Source of the DNA: JAGNKE01 sp965230245
Lineage (GTDB): Bacteria; Pseudomonadota; Alphaproteobacteria; Micavibrionales; Micavibrionaceae
Direction of reading: 5' to 3'
Assembly: GCA_965230245.1 (NCBI GenBank)
Contig: OZ246000.1
Location: 1,860,001 to 1,924,000, forward strand
DNA: 64,000 nucleotides
In this document: positions 33,404 to 41,594 of the stretch, in pieces
Layout of the letters: every line of letters begins with the position of its first letter
Numbering within the stretch: the stretch's first letter is position 1
Translations under genes and position numbers: made by a program
The notes under the pieces: generated by a model
Told to the model about the DNA's origin: nothing
Seen by the model: only the letters and a program-made list of their open reading frames with translations
The model's database searches: none

Positions 33404-34228
33404 ATGTCGTTGAAAAAAATCCTCATGTCCGCACTTATGGTCGTAGCCTTGGCAGCATGTTCCAGCAGTGGCGATAAGGAAGATCAGAAGCCGCAAACAG
33501 AAGCCGCGGATGTCCTCTACAAAAAAGCATCAGACGCCATGCAGGCCGACAACTATCAGGAAGCGACAAAGTACTTCGAGGAATTGGAGCGTCAACACCC
33601 TTACTCCGAACTCTCTTCCCGTGCGCAGCTCATGGCCGCGTATTCCTCTTATCTCGATCAACGCTATGAAGAAGCCATCGTCGGTCTCGACCGCTACATT
33701 GAACTGCACCCAGGCGCCGCAGATGTCGATTACGCCTATTATCTGAAGGCGCTGACCTATTACGAGCAAATCTCCGACGTGCGCCGCGATCAGGAAACAA
33801 CAATCAGCGCACTAAAAGCCCTGAACACATTGATCCAGCGCTTCCCGAACAGCGAATACAGCCGTGACGCGGAACTCAAACGCGACCTCGCGCTCGACCA
33901 TCTGGCCGGAAAAGAAATGGAAGTCGGTCGCTATTACCTGAACCGCGGACACATCAACGCCTCCATCAACCGTTTCCGCAGTGTTGTCGTCAATTTCCAG
34001 ACCACAACCCACGTGCCCGAAGCACTCCACCGTCTGGTCGAGGCCTACGTTATTCTGGGACTGGATCACGAAGCGGTACAGGTTGCCGCCGTTCTCGGTC
34101 ACAACTATCCGGGCAGTTCATGGTATGAAAAAACATATGCGTTGCTTGACCCTGTTCAACGCGAACAGCTTCAGGACGACCGTGGCATTATCGACCGCAC
34201 GATTGAAACGCTCCTGAAACCGGATTAA
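33404..34228 (+). CDS. bamD: outer membrane assembly lipoprotein BamD
   Basis: BamD is the essential TPR lipoprotein of the beta-barrel assembly machine. The 274-residue precursor has a lipoprotein signal with lipobox LAAC and then SSSGDK. Five TPR-like repeats follow: ADVLYKKASDAMQADNYQEA, YFEELERQHPYSELSSRAQ, ADVDYAYYLKALTYYEQI, RFPNSEYSRDAELKRD and ASINRFRSVVVNFQTT. ATG 33404 has GGAG seven bases upstream; the TTG three bases before it is not needed. The position between lpxC and recN is common in proteobacteria. Confidence 0.95.
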   Translation: MSLKKILMSALMVVALAACSSSGDKEDQKPQTEAADVLYKKASDAMQADNYQEATKYFEELERQHPYSELSSRAQLMAAYSSYLDQRYEEAIVGLDRYIELHPGAADVDYAYYLKALTYYEQISDVRRDQETTISALKALNTLIQRFPNSEYSRDAELKRDLALDHLAGKEMEVGRYYLNRGHINASINRFRSVVVNFQTTTHVPEALHRLVEAYVILGLDHEAVQVAAVLGHNYPGSSWYEKTYALLDPVQREQLQDDRGIIDRTIETLLKPD

Positions 34229-34247
34229 GGCAAAGGGCAAAACGAGT

Positions 34248-34412
34248 ATGAAAAAATCGAACCTTCTGATCGTCATACTCGCAATTGTTATTGCCGTTGC
34301 TGTTGCCGCTTTTATCGGCATCGGAACGCAGGAACAAACGCCCGCAACCCCCGAAGGAGCGGACATATCGAAAATGAATATCCCCGAAGGGAGAATTAAT
34401 AAGTACCCTTAA
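34248..34412 (+). CDS. small single-span membrane protein, 54 residues
   Basis: Starts at ATG 34248, 19 bases after bamD, and stops at TAA 34412. MKKSNLLIVILAIVIAVAVA is one long membrane helix with a lysine-rich inside end, followed by an acidic, proline-rich outer tail ending RINKYP. It lies in the same direction within the bamD-recN gap, so it is likely co-transcribed. The K-K then long hydrophobic helix could also be an uncleaved signal. No family is recognised, but the composition differs from random sequence. Confidence 0.6.
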   Translation: MKKSNLLIVILAIVIAVAVAAFIGIGTQEQTPATPEGADISKMNIPEGRINKYP

Positions 34413-34424
34413 TTGAGACAAAAC

Positions 34425-36077
34425 ATGCTAACCCAACTGAGTATCAACAATGTCGTTCTGATTGAAAAACTCGATATCGAGTTCAAAAGCGGCTTGTGCG
34501 CTCTGACGGGGGAGACGGGAGCAGGTAAATCCATCCTCCTTGATTCTCTCGGGCTGGCACTCGGGGCGCGCGCCGAAACAGGGCTGATCCGAAAGGGCGC
34601 AGACCGCGCAAGCGTCACCGCCGTCTTCCAAATCCATGACGAACATCCCGCAAATAAAGTCCTCGAAGACGCCGACATCGAAGGGGAGCAGGGCGAACTC
34701 ATCATGCGTCGCGTTGTGAACGCCAACGGCAAGAGCCGCGCCTTCATCAATGACCAACCCGTCAGCCTGACCCTCCTGCGCAACGTCGGCGAAGCCCTCG
34801 TCGAAATCCACGGCCAGTTTGATAATCAGGGGCTGTTAAACCCCCAGACCCACCGCGCCATGCTCGACGAATACGCGGGCATAGACGGCGCATTGGCAAG
34901 GCACTTCCAAAACTGGACGGACGCAAAAGACGCCCTTTACGAATTACAGGAACTCAGCCAACGCTCCCGCAGCGAGGAAGATTTCCTGCGCACCGCGCTT
35001 GAAGACCTCGATGCGCTCGAACCCAAAACGGGTGAAGAAGAGCATCTAAGCGGCCTGCGCGAACGTCTGATGCACCGCGAACAGGTATTGGAAGCGCTCG
35101 CCGCCGCGCACATGCTCCTGAACAGTGAGGACGACCCCGTCCAGAAGGCATACAGCACCCTCGATAAGGTCGCGGACAAGGTCGGCGATGCCCTGCAAAA
35201 ATCACTCGAAGCCCTCGACCGTGGTATGAGCGAAATTCAGGAAGCCTCAACAATCATCCAGCACCTCTCCGATGAATTACAGGATTCGGAGCACGACCTC
35301 GAAACCATCGACGACCGCCTGTTCGCCCTTCGTGCACAGGCACGCAAACACAACTGCGAAGTGGACGAATTGCCCGAAAAACGCGAAGACCTCGCGCGTA
35401 AACTCAACATGATCGAGGACGGCGAAGAATCTCTGGCCGCCGCGATGAAACAGGTAGAGCAAACCCGCGAAACCTACATAAAAGAAGCCGAAAAACTCTC
35501 CGCAACCCGCAAGAAATTCGCTGATAAGCTCAACAAGCTGGTGCAGGCCGAACTCGCGCCTCTTAAACTGGAAAAGGCGCGTTTTGTCACGACAATTGAA
35601 AAGGCCGATGAAAAAGAGTGGGGCGCGCACGGATTTGATCGCGTGCGTTTTCTGGTCGCCACCAATCCAGGCGCAGAACCCGGCCCCATCCATAAAATAG
35701 CATCGGGCGGGGAAATGTCCCGCTTCATGCTGGCGCTAAAGGTCGTCATCGCACAGGCCGGCAGCACCCACAGCTTTATCTTTGATGAAGTGGATACGGG
35801 GATCGGCGGCTCAACGGCGGATGCCGTGGGCGAACGCCTGTCCCGACTTGCCGCGGATAAACAGGTGCTGGTCGTCACCCACGCGCCGCAAATCGCCGCC
35901 CGCGCCAATAACCATTGGATTGTCGAAAAATCCGGTGACAAGGACGTGACAACCGATATCAAACCATTGAAATCACGCGAAGAACGCTGCGAGGAAATCG
36001 CGCGGATGCTCGCGGGCGCAACCATCACCCCCGAAGCCCGCGCCGCCGCCGGAAAACTGCTCGAAAACGCAGCTTAA
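34425..36077 (+). CDS. recN: DNA repair protein RecN
   Basis: RecN is an SMC-like ATPase acting in double-strand break repair. The 550-residue protein begins LTQLSINNVVLIEKLDI with the Walker A GETGAGKSILLDSLG, followed by long coiled-coil arms (about 150-380), the ABC signature ASGGEMSRFMLALKV and Walker B FIFDEVDTGIGG, and the terminal histidine motif VVTHAPQIAARANNH. I start at ATG 34425 rather than TTG 34413 because family members open with M-L-x-x-L. Length and motifs are normal. Confidence 0.96.
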   Translation: MLTQLSINNVVLIEKLDIEFKSGLCALTGETGAGKSILLDSLGLALGARAETGLIRKGADRASVTAVFQIHDEHPANKVLEDADIEGEQGELIMRRVVNANGKSRAFINDQPVSLTLLRNVGEALVEIHGQFDNQGLLNPQTHRAMLDEYAGIDGALARHFQNWTDAKDALYELQELSQRSRSEEDFLRTALEDLDALEPKTGEEEHLSGLRERLMHREQVLEALAAAHMLLNSEDDPVQKAYSTLDKVADKVGDALQKSLEALDRGMSEIQEASTIIQHLSDELQDSEHDLETIDDRLFALRAQARKHNCEVDELPEKREDLARKLNMIEDGEESLAAAMKQVEQTRETYIKEAEKLSATRKKFADKLNKLVQAELAPLKLEKARFVTTIEKADEKEWGAHGFDRVRFLVATNPGAEPGPIHKIASGGEMSRFMLALKVVIAQAGSTHSFIFDEVDTGIGGSTADAVGERLSRLAADKQVLVVTHAPQIAARANNHWIVEKSGDKDVTTDIKPLKSREERCEEIARMLAGATITPEARAAAGKLLENAA

Positions 36078-36100
36078 CGTAAATCAATACGGATGCCATC

Positions 36101-36529
36101 ATGACGCGCGAAGAAATAGAAAGATCGCTCTTGGAAACATATAAAGAGGTTTTTTCAAAACATATTGAAGACTATTTTTCAGAAGGAAGACGCTTTAAAA
36201 ATATTACAACGGATGATCTCAGGAAATTATATGACAAAGCATCGAAACTGTTTTTTGTTGAACAATCCCTTACAGAAAATAAACCATATCCTGTAAGTCC
36301 TCACATGAAAAATATAATCAAAACGATGATAGATCTTCGTGCAGAATTAGATGTTCGGGAAGTTAAGTCACGGATTGAAAAAGGCGAAAATGAATTCGAA
36401 ACGGAAAGAAAACAAGTTTCTGATCTTGCTAATAAAGGAACAGCTCAGGAAAAAGAAGAATTTCACCGCAAATTTTTTGAAGATATTGAAAGTTTTTTAG
36501 AAGAAGTAAATTCTTTTGCTCAAAATTGA
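36101..36529 (+). CDS. unknown soluble protein, 142 residues
   Basis: A lysine- and glutamate-rich, largely helical protein, for example ESLLETYKEV-like opening TREEIERSLLETYKEV and a final FFEDIESFLEEVNSF. No signal peptide, membrane span or catalytic motif. The gene is conspicuously A+T rich, unlike recN before it and the phospholipase D-like gene after it, which hints at an acquired or fast-evolving gene. It starts 24 bases after recN. I do not recognise it. Confidence 0.65.
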   Translation: MTREEIERSLLETYKEVFSKHIEDYFSEGRRFKNITTDDLRKLYDKASKLFFVEQSLTENKPYPVSPHMKNIIKTMIDLRAELDVREVKSRIEKGENEFETERKQVSDLANKGTAQEKEEFHRKFFEDIESFLEEVNSFAQN

Positions 36530-36547
36530 AATTTAAAGGAAAATAAC

Positions 36548-37630
36548 ATGCCACTCGACCTTGGAAGCCTTGAGTTTTACATGGGCCCGCACACGCTCGG
36601 CGCACCGGACAACCTCGAAGAGACAATCGTAAATTTCATCGACGAGGCAAAGGAAACGCTCGACATCGCGGTGCAGGAACTGGAGTCCGAAGAAATCGCA
36701 AGAGCCATAGTACGCGCGCGGCAACGCGGGGTACGCATCCGCATGGTGCTGGAGGGGGATTACCTGATCGCCGACCGCGCCGTGAGCGACCCGTTTGACA
36801 TGCTGCTCAAGGAAAAGAACGAATCAAACCGCTTTCTGCTCGCCGTCCTCTGGCGTGCGGGCGTGGATGTGCGCACCGACTATAACCCGAAGATTTTCCA
36901 CCAGAAATTCATAGTGCGTGACTTCGATGAAACACGATCCGCACTCCTGACAGGCTCGACAAATTTTACGGAAACCGGAACGCATAAAAACCTGAATCAT
37001 ATCGTGATTATAAAAGGCAAATCAGTCGCAAAAGAATATCACGCCGAATTCGAAGAAATCTGGAGCGGCACATTTGGCCAAAAAAGAAATCGTCACGATC
37101 GCCATCCCTCAATGCCGCGCATATCACGCATCAGCATGAAAACCATCTTCGCGCCCGACCACATGCCCGAAATGGAAATCATGAAACAAATGCTAAAGGC
37201 ACGCGAACGTGTGGACTTCGCCATTTTCACCTTTTCCCAGTCATCGGGCATCGACGACACCATGATCGCTCTGGCCAAGGGCGGCATGCCCATCCGCGGC
37301 ATCGCCGATGCGGGGCAGGGGAATCAGGACTGGGCCGCCAGCCGCCCGCTCGCCGAAAACAGCGTAGACTTTTTCCTCGCCCGCAAAAACGGCCTGCCGC
37401 TGGGCAAACTCCACCACAAACTGATGGTGATTGATAAACAGGTCACCGTCGTCGGCAGCTTCAACTACACCGAACCCGCGAATATGCTCAACGATGAAAA
37501 CATTATCGTCATCGGCGATCTGGAGGAAGACAACCCCGAAAGCATCGAAAACCAAAAGGCCTTCGCCGCCTATGCGCTCGACGAAATCCAGCGTATCATC
37601 GACACCCACGGCGAACAGATCGTCGTTTAG
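36548..37630 (+). CDS. phospholipase D-like protein with two HKD motifs
   Basis: A 360-residue member of the PLD superfamily. The two HKD motifs are FHQKFIVRDFD (histidine 118, lysine 120, aspartate 125) with TGSTNF, and LHHKLMVID (histidine 289, lysine 291, aspartate 296) with GSFNYT. Both catalytic centres are intact, so a phosphodiesterase or phosphatidyl-transferase activity is expected, either on lipids or nucleic acids. No signal peptide and no membrane segment, so it acts in the cytoplasm. Cardiolipin synthase has membrane spans that are missing here; a nuclease is possible. It lies between recN and ligA, two DNA repair genes. Confidence 0.85.
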   Translation: MPLDLGSLEFYMGPHTLGAPDNLEETIVNFIDEAKETLDIAVQELESEEIARAIVRARQRGVRIRMVLEGDYLIADRAVSDPFDMLLKEKNESNRFLLAVLWRAGVDVRTDYNPKIFHQKFIVRDFDETRSALLTGSTNFTETGTHKNLNHIVIIKGKSVAKEYHAEFEEIWSGTFGQKRNRHDRHPSMPRISRISMKTIFAPDHMPEMEIMKQMLKARERVDFAIFTFSQSSGIDDTMIALAKGGMPIRGIADAGQGNQDWAASRPLAENSVDFFLARKNGLPLGKLHHKLMVIDKQVTVVGSFNYTEPANMLNDENIIVIGDLEEDNPESIENQKAFAAYALDEIQRIIDTHGEQIVV

Positions 37631-37645
37631 GAAAGAGTAAGCGAC

Positions 37646-38089
37646 ATGGAACAACGCATATCAATGATCGGCCTCGGCACGCTGGATTTAAAACGCGCAA
37701 AGGCATTTTACGAGGCGCTCGGCTGGAAAGCGATCGAGCACGAACACGGCGAAAACATCGTCTTCTTCCAATGCGGCGATCTGGTCTTCTCCCTTTATCC
37801 GCGTGACTTGCTGGCCGAAGACGCGGGCGTTGAAAACTCCGATGCGAAAAATTTTTCGGGCATGACGCTTGCCTATAACGTACGCAGCAAAGACGACGTC
37901 CACGATGCGATAGAACGCGCCAAAAAAGCGGGCGCAAAAATCCTCAAAGAACCGCAGGATGTGTTTTGGGGCGGCTATCATGCTTATTTTCAGGACACCG
38001 AAGGCCACACATGGGAGGTCGCCTTCAACCCGTTCACACTCCCCGACGCACAAGGCCGCTTCATCATGGAAGGATGTGATAAGGAATGA
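37646..38089 (+). CDS. VOC (glyoxalase-fold) protein
   Basis: A 147-residue VOC-superfamily protein. Its beta-alpha-beta pattern is seen in ISMIGLGTLDLKRAKAFYEAL, YNVRSKDDVHDAIERAKKA, AKILKEPQDVFWGGYHAYFQ and DTEGHTWEVAFNPFT. A metal-binding D-P-x-G-x-x-W-E version appears as DTEGHTWEV with glutamate at the last position. Substrate is unknown; relatives are dioxygenases, isomerases or resistance proteins. The stop overlaps the ligA start by four bases (ATGA), so it is coupled to ligA. Confidence 0.85.
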   Translation: MEQRISMIGLGTLDLKRAKAFYEALGWKAIEHEHGENIVFFQCGDLVFSLYPRDLLAEDAGVENSDAKNFSGMTLAYNVRSKDDVHDAIERAKKAGAKILKEPQDVFWGGYHAYFQDTEGHTWEVAFNPFTLPDAQGRFIMEGCDKE

Positions 38090-40161
38090 CCGACAGCCTT
38101 TTTGACCTAGACCTTGAAGACGCCCGCGCGCAACACGAAAAACTCGTGAAGGATATCCGTAAGCACGACAACGCCTATTACAATAAAGACGAACCGATTA
38201 TCTCGGATGCGGATTACGATGAACTGCGCAAACAACTTGAAAAACTCGAAGCGCAATACCCCGACCTGATCACAGAGGACAGCCCGACTCAAACCGTGGG
38301 CGCCGCGCCGTCATCAGGCTTCAAAAAAGTGCGCCACGCCGTGCTAATGCTCTCGCTTTCCAACGTCTTCAGCGAGGAAGACCTCGACGGCTTTCTGGAT
38401 AAAATCCGTCGCTTCCTCGGCCTGCCCGAAGACGAACAAATCGAAATCGTCGCCGAGCCGAAAATCGACGGTCTGTCCTGCTCCCTGCGCTATGAACACG
38501 GCAAGCTGGTCATGGCTGCAACCCGCGGAGACGGGGCAGAGGGCGAAGACATCACCGCCAACGTCAAAACCATAAAGGATGTTCCGCAAACGCTGCCCGC
38601 CGGTGCGCCCGATATTCTGGAAGTGCGCGGTGAAATCTACATGGACCGCAAAAAATTCATGAGCTGGAACGCCGAGCAAGCCGAAAAAACAGGCAAGCCC
38701 TTTGCCAACCCCCGTAACGCGGCGGCGGGCAGCGTCCGCCAGCTTGACGCAACAAAAACCGCAGGCCGCCCGCTGCATTTCTTCGGCTATGCCTTGGGGG
38801 AAGTCAGCGAGAGATTCGCAAATTCCCAGGAAGAGATCAGGGAAAAACTGGCCGCATGGGGCATCCCCGAAACGCCGTACAGGTTGTGCAAAACAACAGA
38901 GGACATCCTGAAATTCTACGCCGAAATTCTGGAACAGCGCCCCGATCTGGATTACGAAATCGACGGTATCGTCTACAAGGTCAACCGTCTCGACTGGCAG
39001 GAGCGCTTGGGCTTCGTCTCCCGTTCCCCGCGCTGGGCGACCGCGCATAAATTCCCCGCCGAGCAGGCTGTCACAAAACTCAACGCCATCGACATACAGG
39101 TCGGGCGCACGGGCGCGCTCACCCCCGTTGCACGGCTGGAGCCGATCACCGTCGGCGGCGTGGTGGTTTCCAATGCGACCCTGCACAACGAGGATGAGAT
39201 TAAGCGCAAGGACATACGCATCGGTGATTACGTCACTATCCAACGCGCGGGCGACGTCATCCCGCAAGTAGTCAACGTCCTGACCGAAAAACGCACAGGG
39301 GACGAAAAGGAATACGATGTGCCCGAACGCTGCCCCGTATGTGACTCGCTTGCGATCAGGGAGGAGGGCGAAGCTGTGCGCCGCTGCACGGGCGGCCTGA
39401 TTTGCGAAGCGCAGGCCGTTGAACGCCTGAAACATTTTGTTTCCCGCCTCGCGTTCGATATCGAAGGGCTGGGCGCAAAGATCATCGAACAATTCTGGCA
39501 AGAAGAACTCATACGCTCCCCCGTTGATATTTTCACGTTGGAAGAGCGCAACAAGGATAGCCTGACACCAATCCGCGCGAAGGAAGGGTGGGGCGAAACC
39601 TCCGAACGCAATCTGTTTGCCTCGATTAACGAGCGCCGCAAGATCGCCTTTAACCGCTTCATCTACGCCCTCGGCATTCGTCAGGTCGGTGAGGCCACGG
39701 CCAAAAGGCTCGCAGGCGTGTACGGTGATCTTGAAACTTTGCGAAACTCTATGATCGCTGCGCAAGACCACGAAAGCGAAGCCTATGGAGACCTGATCGC
39801 CATCGAGGATATCGGCCCTGTTATGGCCGATGACATCATCGGATTTTTTGCCGAGGAACATAACCGCGACTTATTGGAAAAGCTGGAAACACACCTGACC
39901 ATCGAACCCTACGAACGCCCGCAAAGCAGCAATTCCCCCGTATCAGGAAAAACAGTCGTCTTCACAGGCACGCTTGAAAAAATGACCCGCGCCGAAGCCA
40001 AGGCGGGCGCCGAACGTCTGGGCGCAAAAGTTTCCGGCTCTGTCTCGAAAAAAACCGATTACGTAATCGCGGGCGCAGACGCAGGCTCAAAACTGAAAAA
40101 GGCCACAGAACTTGGTGTGACCGTTTTAAGCGAAGATGAGTATCTCGATTTGATAGGATAG
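38086..40161 (+). CDS. ligA: NAD+-dependent DNA ligase
   Basis: LigA seals nicks using NAD+ and is essential in bacteria. The 691-residue protein has the Ia domain (HDNAYYNKDEPIISDADYDEL), the adenylated lysine motif AEPKIDGLSC (lysine 126), the OB fold region, a zinc finger with CPVC and a later C-x(5)-C pair (RRCTGGLIC), helix-hairpin-helix repeats (FIYALGIRQVGEATAKRLA) and a C-terminal BRCT domain (GKTVVFTGTLEKMTRAEAKA). Domain order and length are normal. It terminates this plus-strand gene block. Confidence 0.97.
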   Translation: MTDSLFDLDLEDARAQHEKLVKDIRKHDNAYYNKDEPIISDADYDELRKQLEKLEAQYPDLITEDSPTQTVGAAPSSGFKKVRHAVLMLSLSNVFSEEDLDGFLDKIRRFLGLPEDEQIEIVAEPKIDGLSCSLRYEHGKLVMAATRGDGAEGEDITANVKTIKDVPQTLPAGAPDILEVRGEIYMDRKKFMSWNAEQAEKTGKPFANPRNAAAGSVRQLDATKTAGRPLHFFGYALGEVSERFANSQEEIREKLAAWGIPETPYRLCKTTEDILKFYAEILEQRPDLDYEIDGIVYKVNRLDWQERLGFVSRSPRWATAHKFPAEQAVTKLNAIDIQVGRTGALTPVARLEPITVGGVVVSNATLHNEDEIKRKDIRIGDYVTIQRAGDVIPQVVNVLTEKRTGDEKEYDVPERCPVCDSLAIREEGEAVRRCTGGLICEAQAVERLKHFVSRLAFDIEGLGAKIIEQFWQEELIRSPVDIFTLEERNKDSLTPIRAKEGWGETSERNLFASINERRKIAFNRFIYALGIRQVGEATAKRLAGVYGDLETLRNSMIAAQDHESEAYGDLIAIEDIGPVMADDIIGFFAEEHNRDLLEKLETHLTIEPYERPQSSNSPVSGKTVVFTGTLEKMTRAEAKAGAERLGAKVSGSVSKKTDYVIAGADAGSKLKKATELGVTVLSEDEYLDLIG

Positions 40162-40181
40162 AGCAAAAAAACCCTTTAAAT

Positions 40182-40415
40182 TTAGATCGCGTCGCTCTTG
40201 GCGCGCAGATCATTCAGGCGATCCATGGCCTGCTCGATCTCGGGCGGATAATCGCGGCGCTCGACAAACTCACCGCCACCTGTATTCCGTGTCATGGACT
40301 GCTCCAACGCCTTGGTCAAAAGCTCGGAAATTTTGACATCTTCCTGCTCCAGCGCAAGTTCCAATGCTGAAAGAATCCTGTCACTGAGGCGAATTTGCTG
40401 TCTGTCCATTTCCAT
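40182..40415 (-). CDS. small conserved alphaproteobacterial protein, unknown
   Basis: A 77-residue soluble protein. The segment LSDRILSALELALEQEDVKISELLTKALEQSMTR and GGGEFVERRDYPPEI are features I associate with a short alphaproteobacterial hypothetical family, with an amphipathic helix pair and a G-G-G-E-F-V motif. No catalytic or DNA-binding motif is certain. It is convergent with ligA (20 bases between stops) and upstream in transcription of nothing else; the alpha/beta hydrolase that follows at 41476 is encoded in the same direction, 38 bases away. Confidence 0.7.
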   Translation of the reverse strand: MEMDRQQIRLSDRILSALELALEQEDVKISELLTKALEQSMTRNTGGGEFVERRDYPPEIEQAMDRLNDLRAKSDAI

Positions 40416-40453
40416 GTCTATCTCTCCTTAATTTGCGATATCTTGCACTGTTC

Positions 40454-41476
40454 TTAAAAAGGTTTCAAGGTTTCCGGACGGTCTATAATGTTTTCTTTCA
40501 CCAATTTATGAAAGCCCTCCAGAAACACGTTTCGAACCTCGTCCTTGTCCATTAAAATCTCATGACAAGAGTCAGGAATATCGATGTATTCCGCCCTCGG
40601 CATATTCGAAATCACGTGACGCGCTTTCACATTATCCACAAGATGTTCATGCTCCGCCAACGCAAAGAAACACGGTGTTTTAATCAGGGAATACGTCTCC
40701 GGGCTTTGTAAAATAGTACAGGATTTATGGGCGTGTTTAACCCATCCGTATGTCACGTCACCGATTTTCAAATCCTCATCCGCCGCGCACCACGCATTAT
40801 GAATATTTCCGCGCACCGGATCTCTGGACAGCGCATTTGCAGTCTGCGGATCGTGCTTATCAATCATCCAGTCTCCGCCGCCGTGAACATAACTTTTTCC
40901 GGCGACAGCATTACAGAGACAAGCCGCCATAGAACCAACGATATTCGGTACGCCCGCCAACGCTTTAATGCCGATCAGCGGAGACGTAAACGCCGCACAT
41001 TCGAAGGTTTCCGGAAATTGTGCCAGAAAGCGCAGACCGATATTTGCCCCCATCGAATGCGCCAGTAAAGCCAGCGGAATGCGCCCGCGATCAGGGTGTA
41101 CGCTGGAATGTTTGATATATTCAAGAATAAAATAATTCATGTCCTTGATATCTTCATCAAAGGACTCGCCATGCCGTCTGTGAGGATGGTTTTCAAGGTA
41201 ACGGCCTGATTTCCCTTGCCCCATCCAGTCCATAATCCAGAACGCGTAATTCTGCTCGACCATATCACGCGCGGTTTCAAAATATTTTTCGACCATTTCG
41301 CCGACACCGGGAAAACAGACGACAACCGCATCGGGAATGCTATCGCGCGGAAACACAGAGCCGAAGCGGATCTTGCGCCCTTCACGCGTAAAGCTATGCC
41401 AGCGCCAGCCCACAGGCTCGCGGAATTGCTCCTTTAGGTCAGGCACAGCATCAGCGGATTGACTCGGATCAGACAT
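40454..41476 (-). CDS. alpha/beta hydrolase, lysophospholipase-like
   Basis: A 340-residue alpha/beta-hydrolase of the Hydrolase_4/PldB type. VVVCFPGVGEMVEKYFETA holds the oxyanion segment, MDWMGQGKSGR the family loop, LLAHSMGANIGLRFL the nucleophile serine, ALAEHEHLVDN the acid region and SCHEILMDKDEVR the catalytic histidine. No signal peptide. A lysophospholipase or monoacylglycerol lipase role is likely but the substrate is unproven. The same direction and spacing as the small gene at 40415 suggest one transcript. Confidence 0.85.
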   Translation of the reverse strand: MSDPSQSADAVPDLKEQFREPVGWRWHSFTREGRKIRFGSVFPRDSIPDAVVVCFPGVGEMVEKYFETARDMVEQNYAFWIMDWMGQGKSGRYLENHPHRRHGESFDEDIKDMNYFILEYIKHSSVHPDRGRIPLALLAHSMGANIGLRFLAQFPETFECAAFTSPLIGIKALAGVPNIVGSMAACLCNAVAGKSYVHGGGDWMIDKHDPQTANALSRDPVRGNIHNAWCAADEDLKIGDVTYGWVKHAHKSCTILQSPETYSLIKTPCFFALAEHEHLVDNVKARHVISNMPRAEYIDIPDSCHEILMDKDEVRNVFLEGFHKLVKENIIDRPETLKPF

Positions 41477-41594
41477 ACGCGAAATTTTACCCCAGATTTA
41501 ACCGAATTCCAGTATGAAATAAAATTCTTAAAAAAGGGGAAAAACTTTTAAAAAATAGGAAGTTACCATAAAAATGAAGTGACCGTTAAAGTAA

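Noticed and set aside
38344..39861. 505-residue reverse-strand frame inside ligA
   Set aside because: Long only because the codon use of ligA leaves few stops on the other strand. It overlaps a complete LigA with all motifs.
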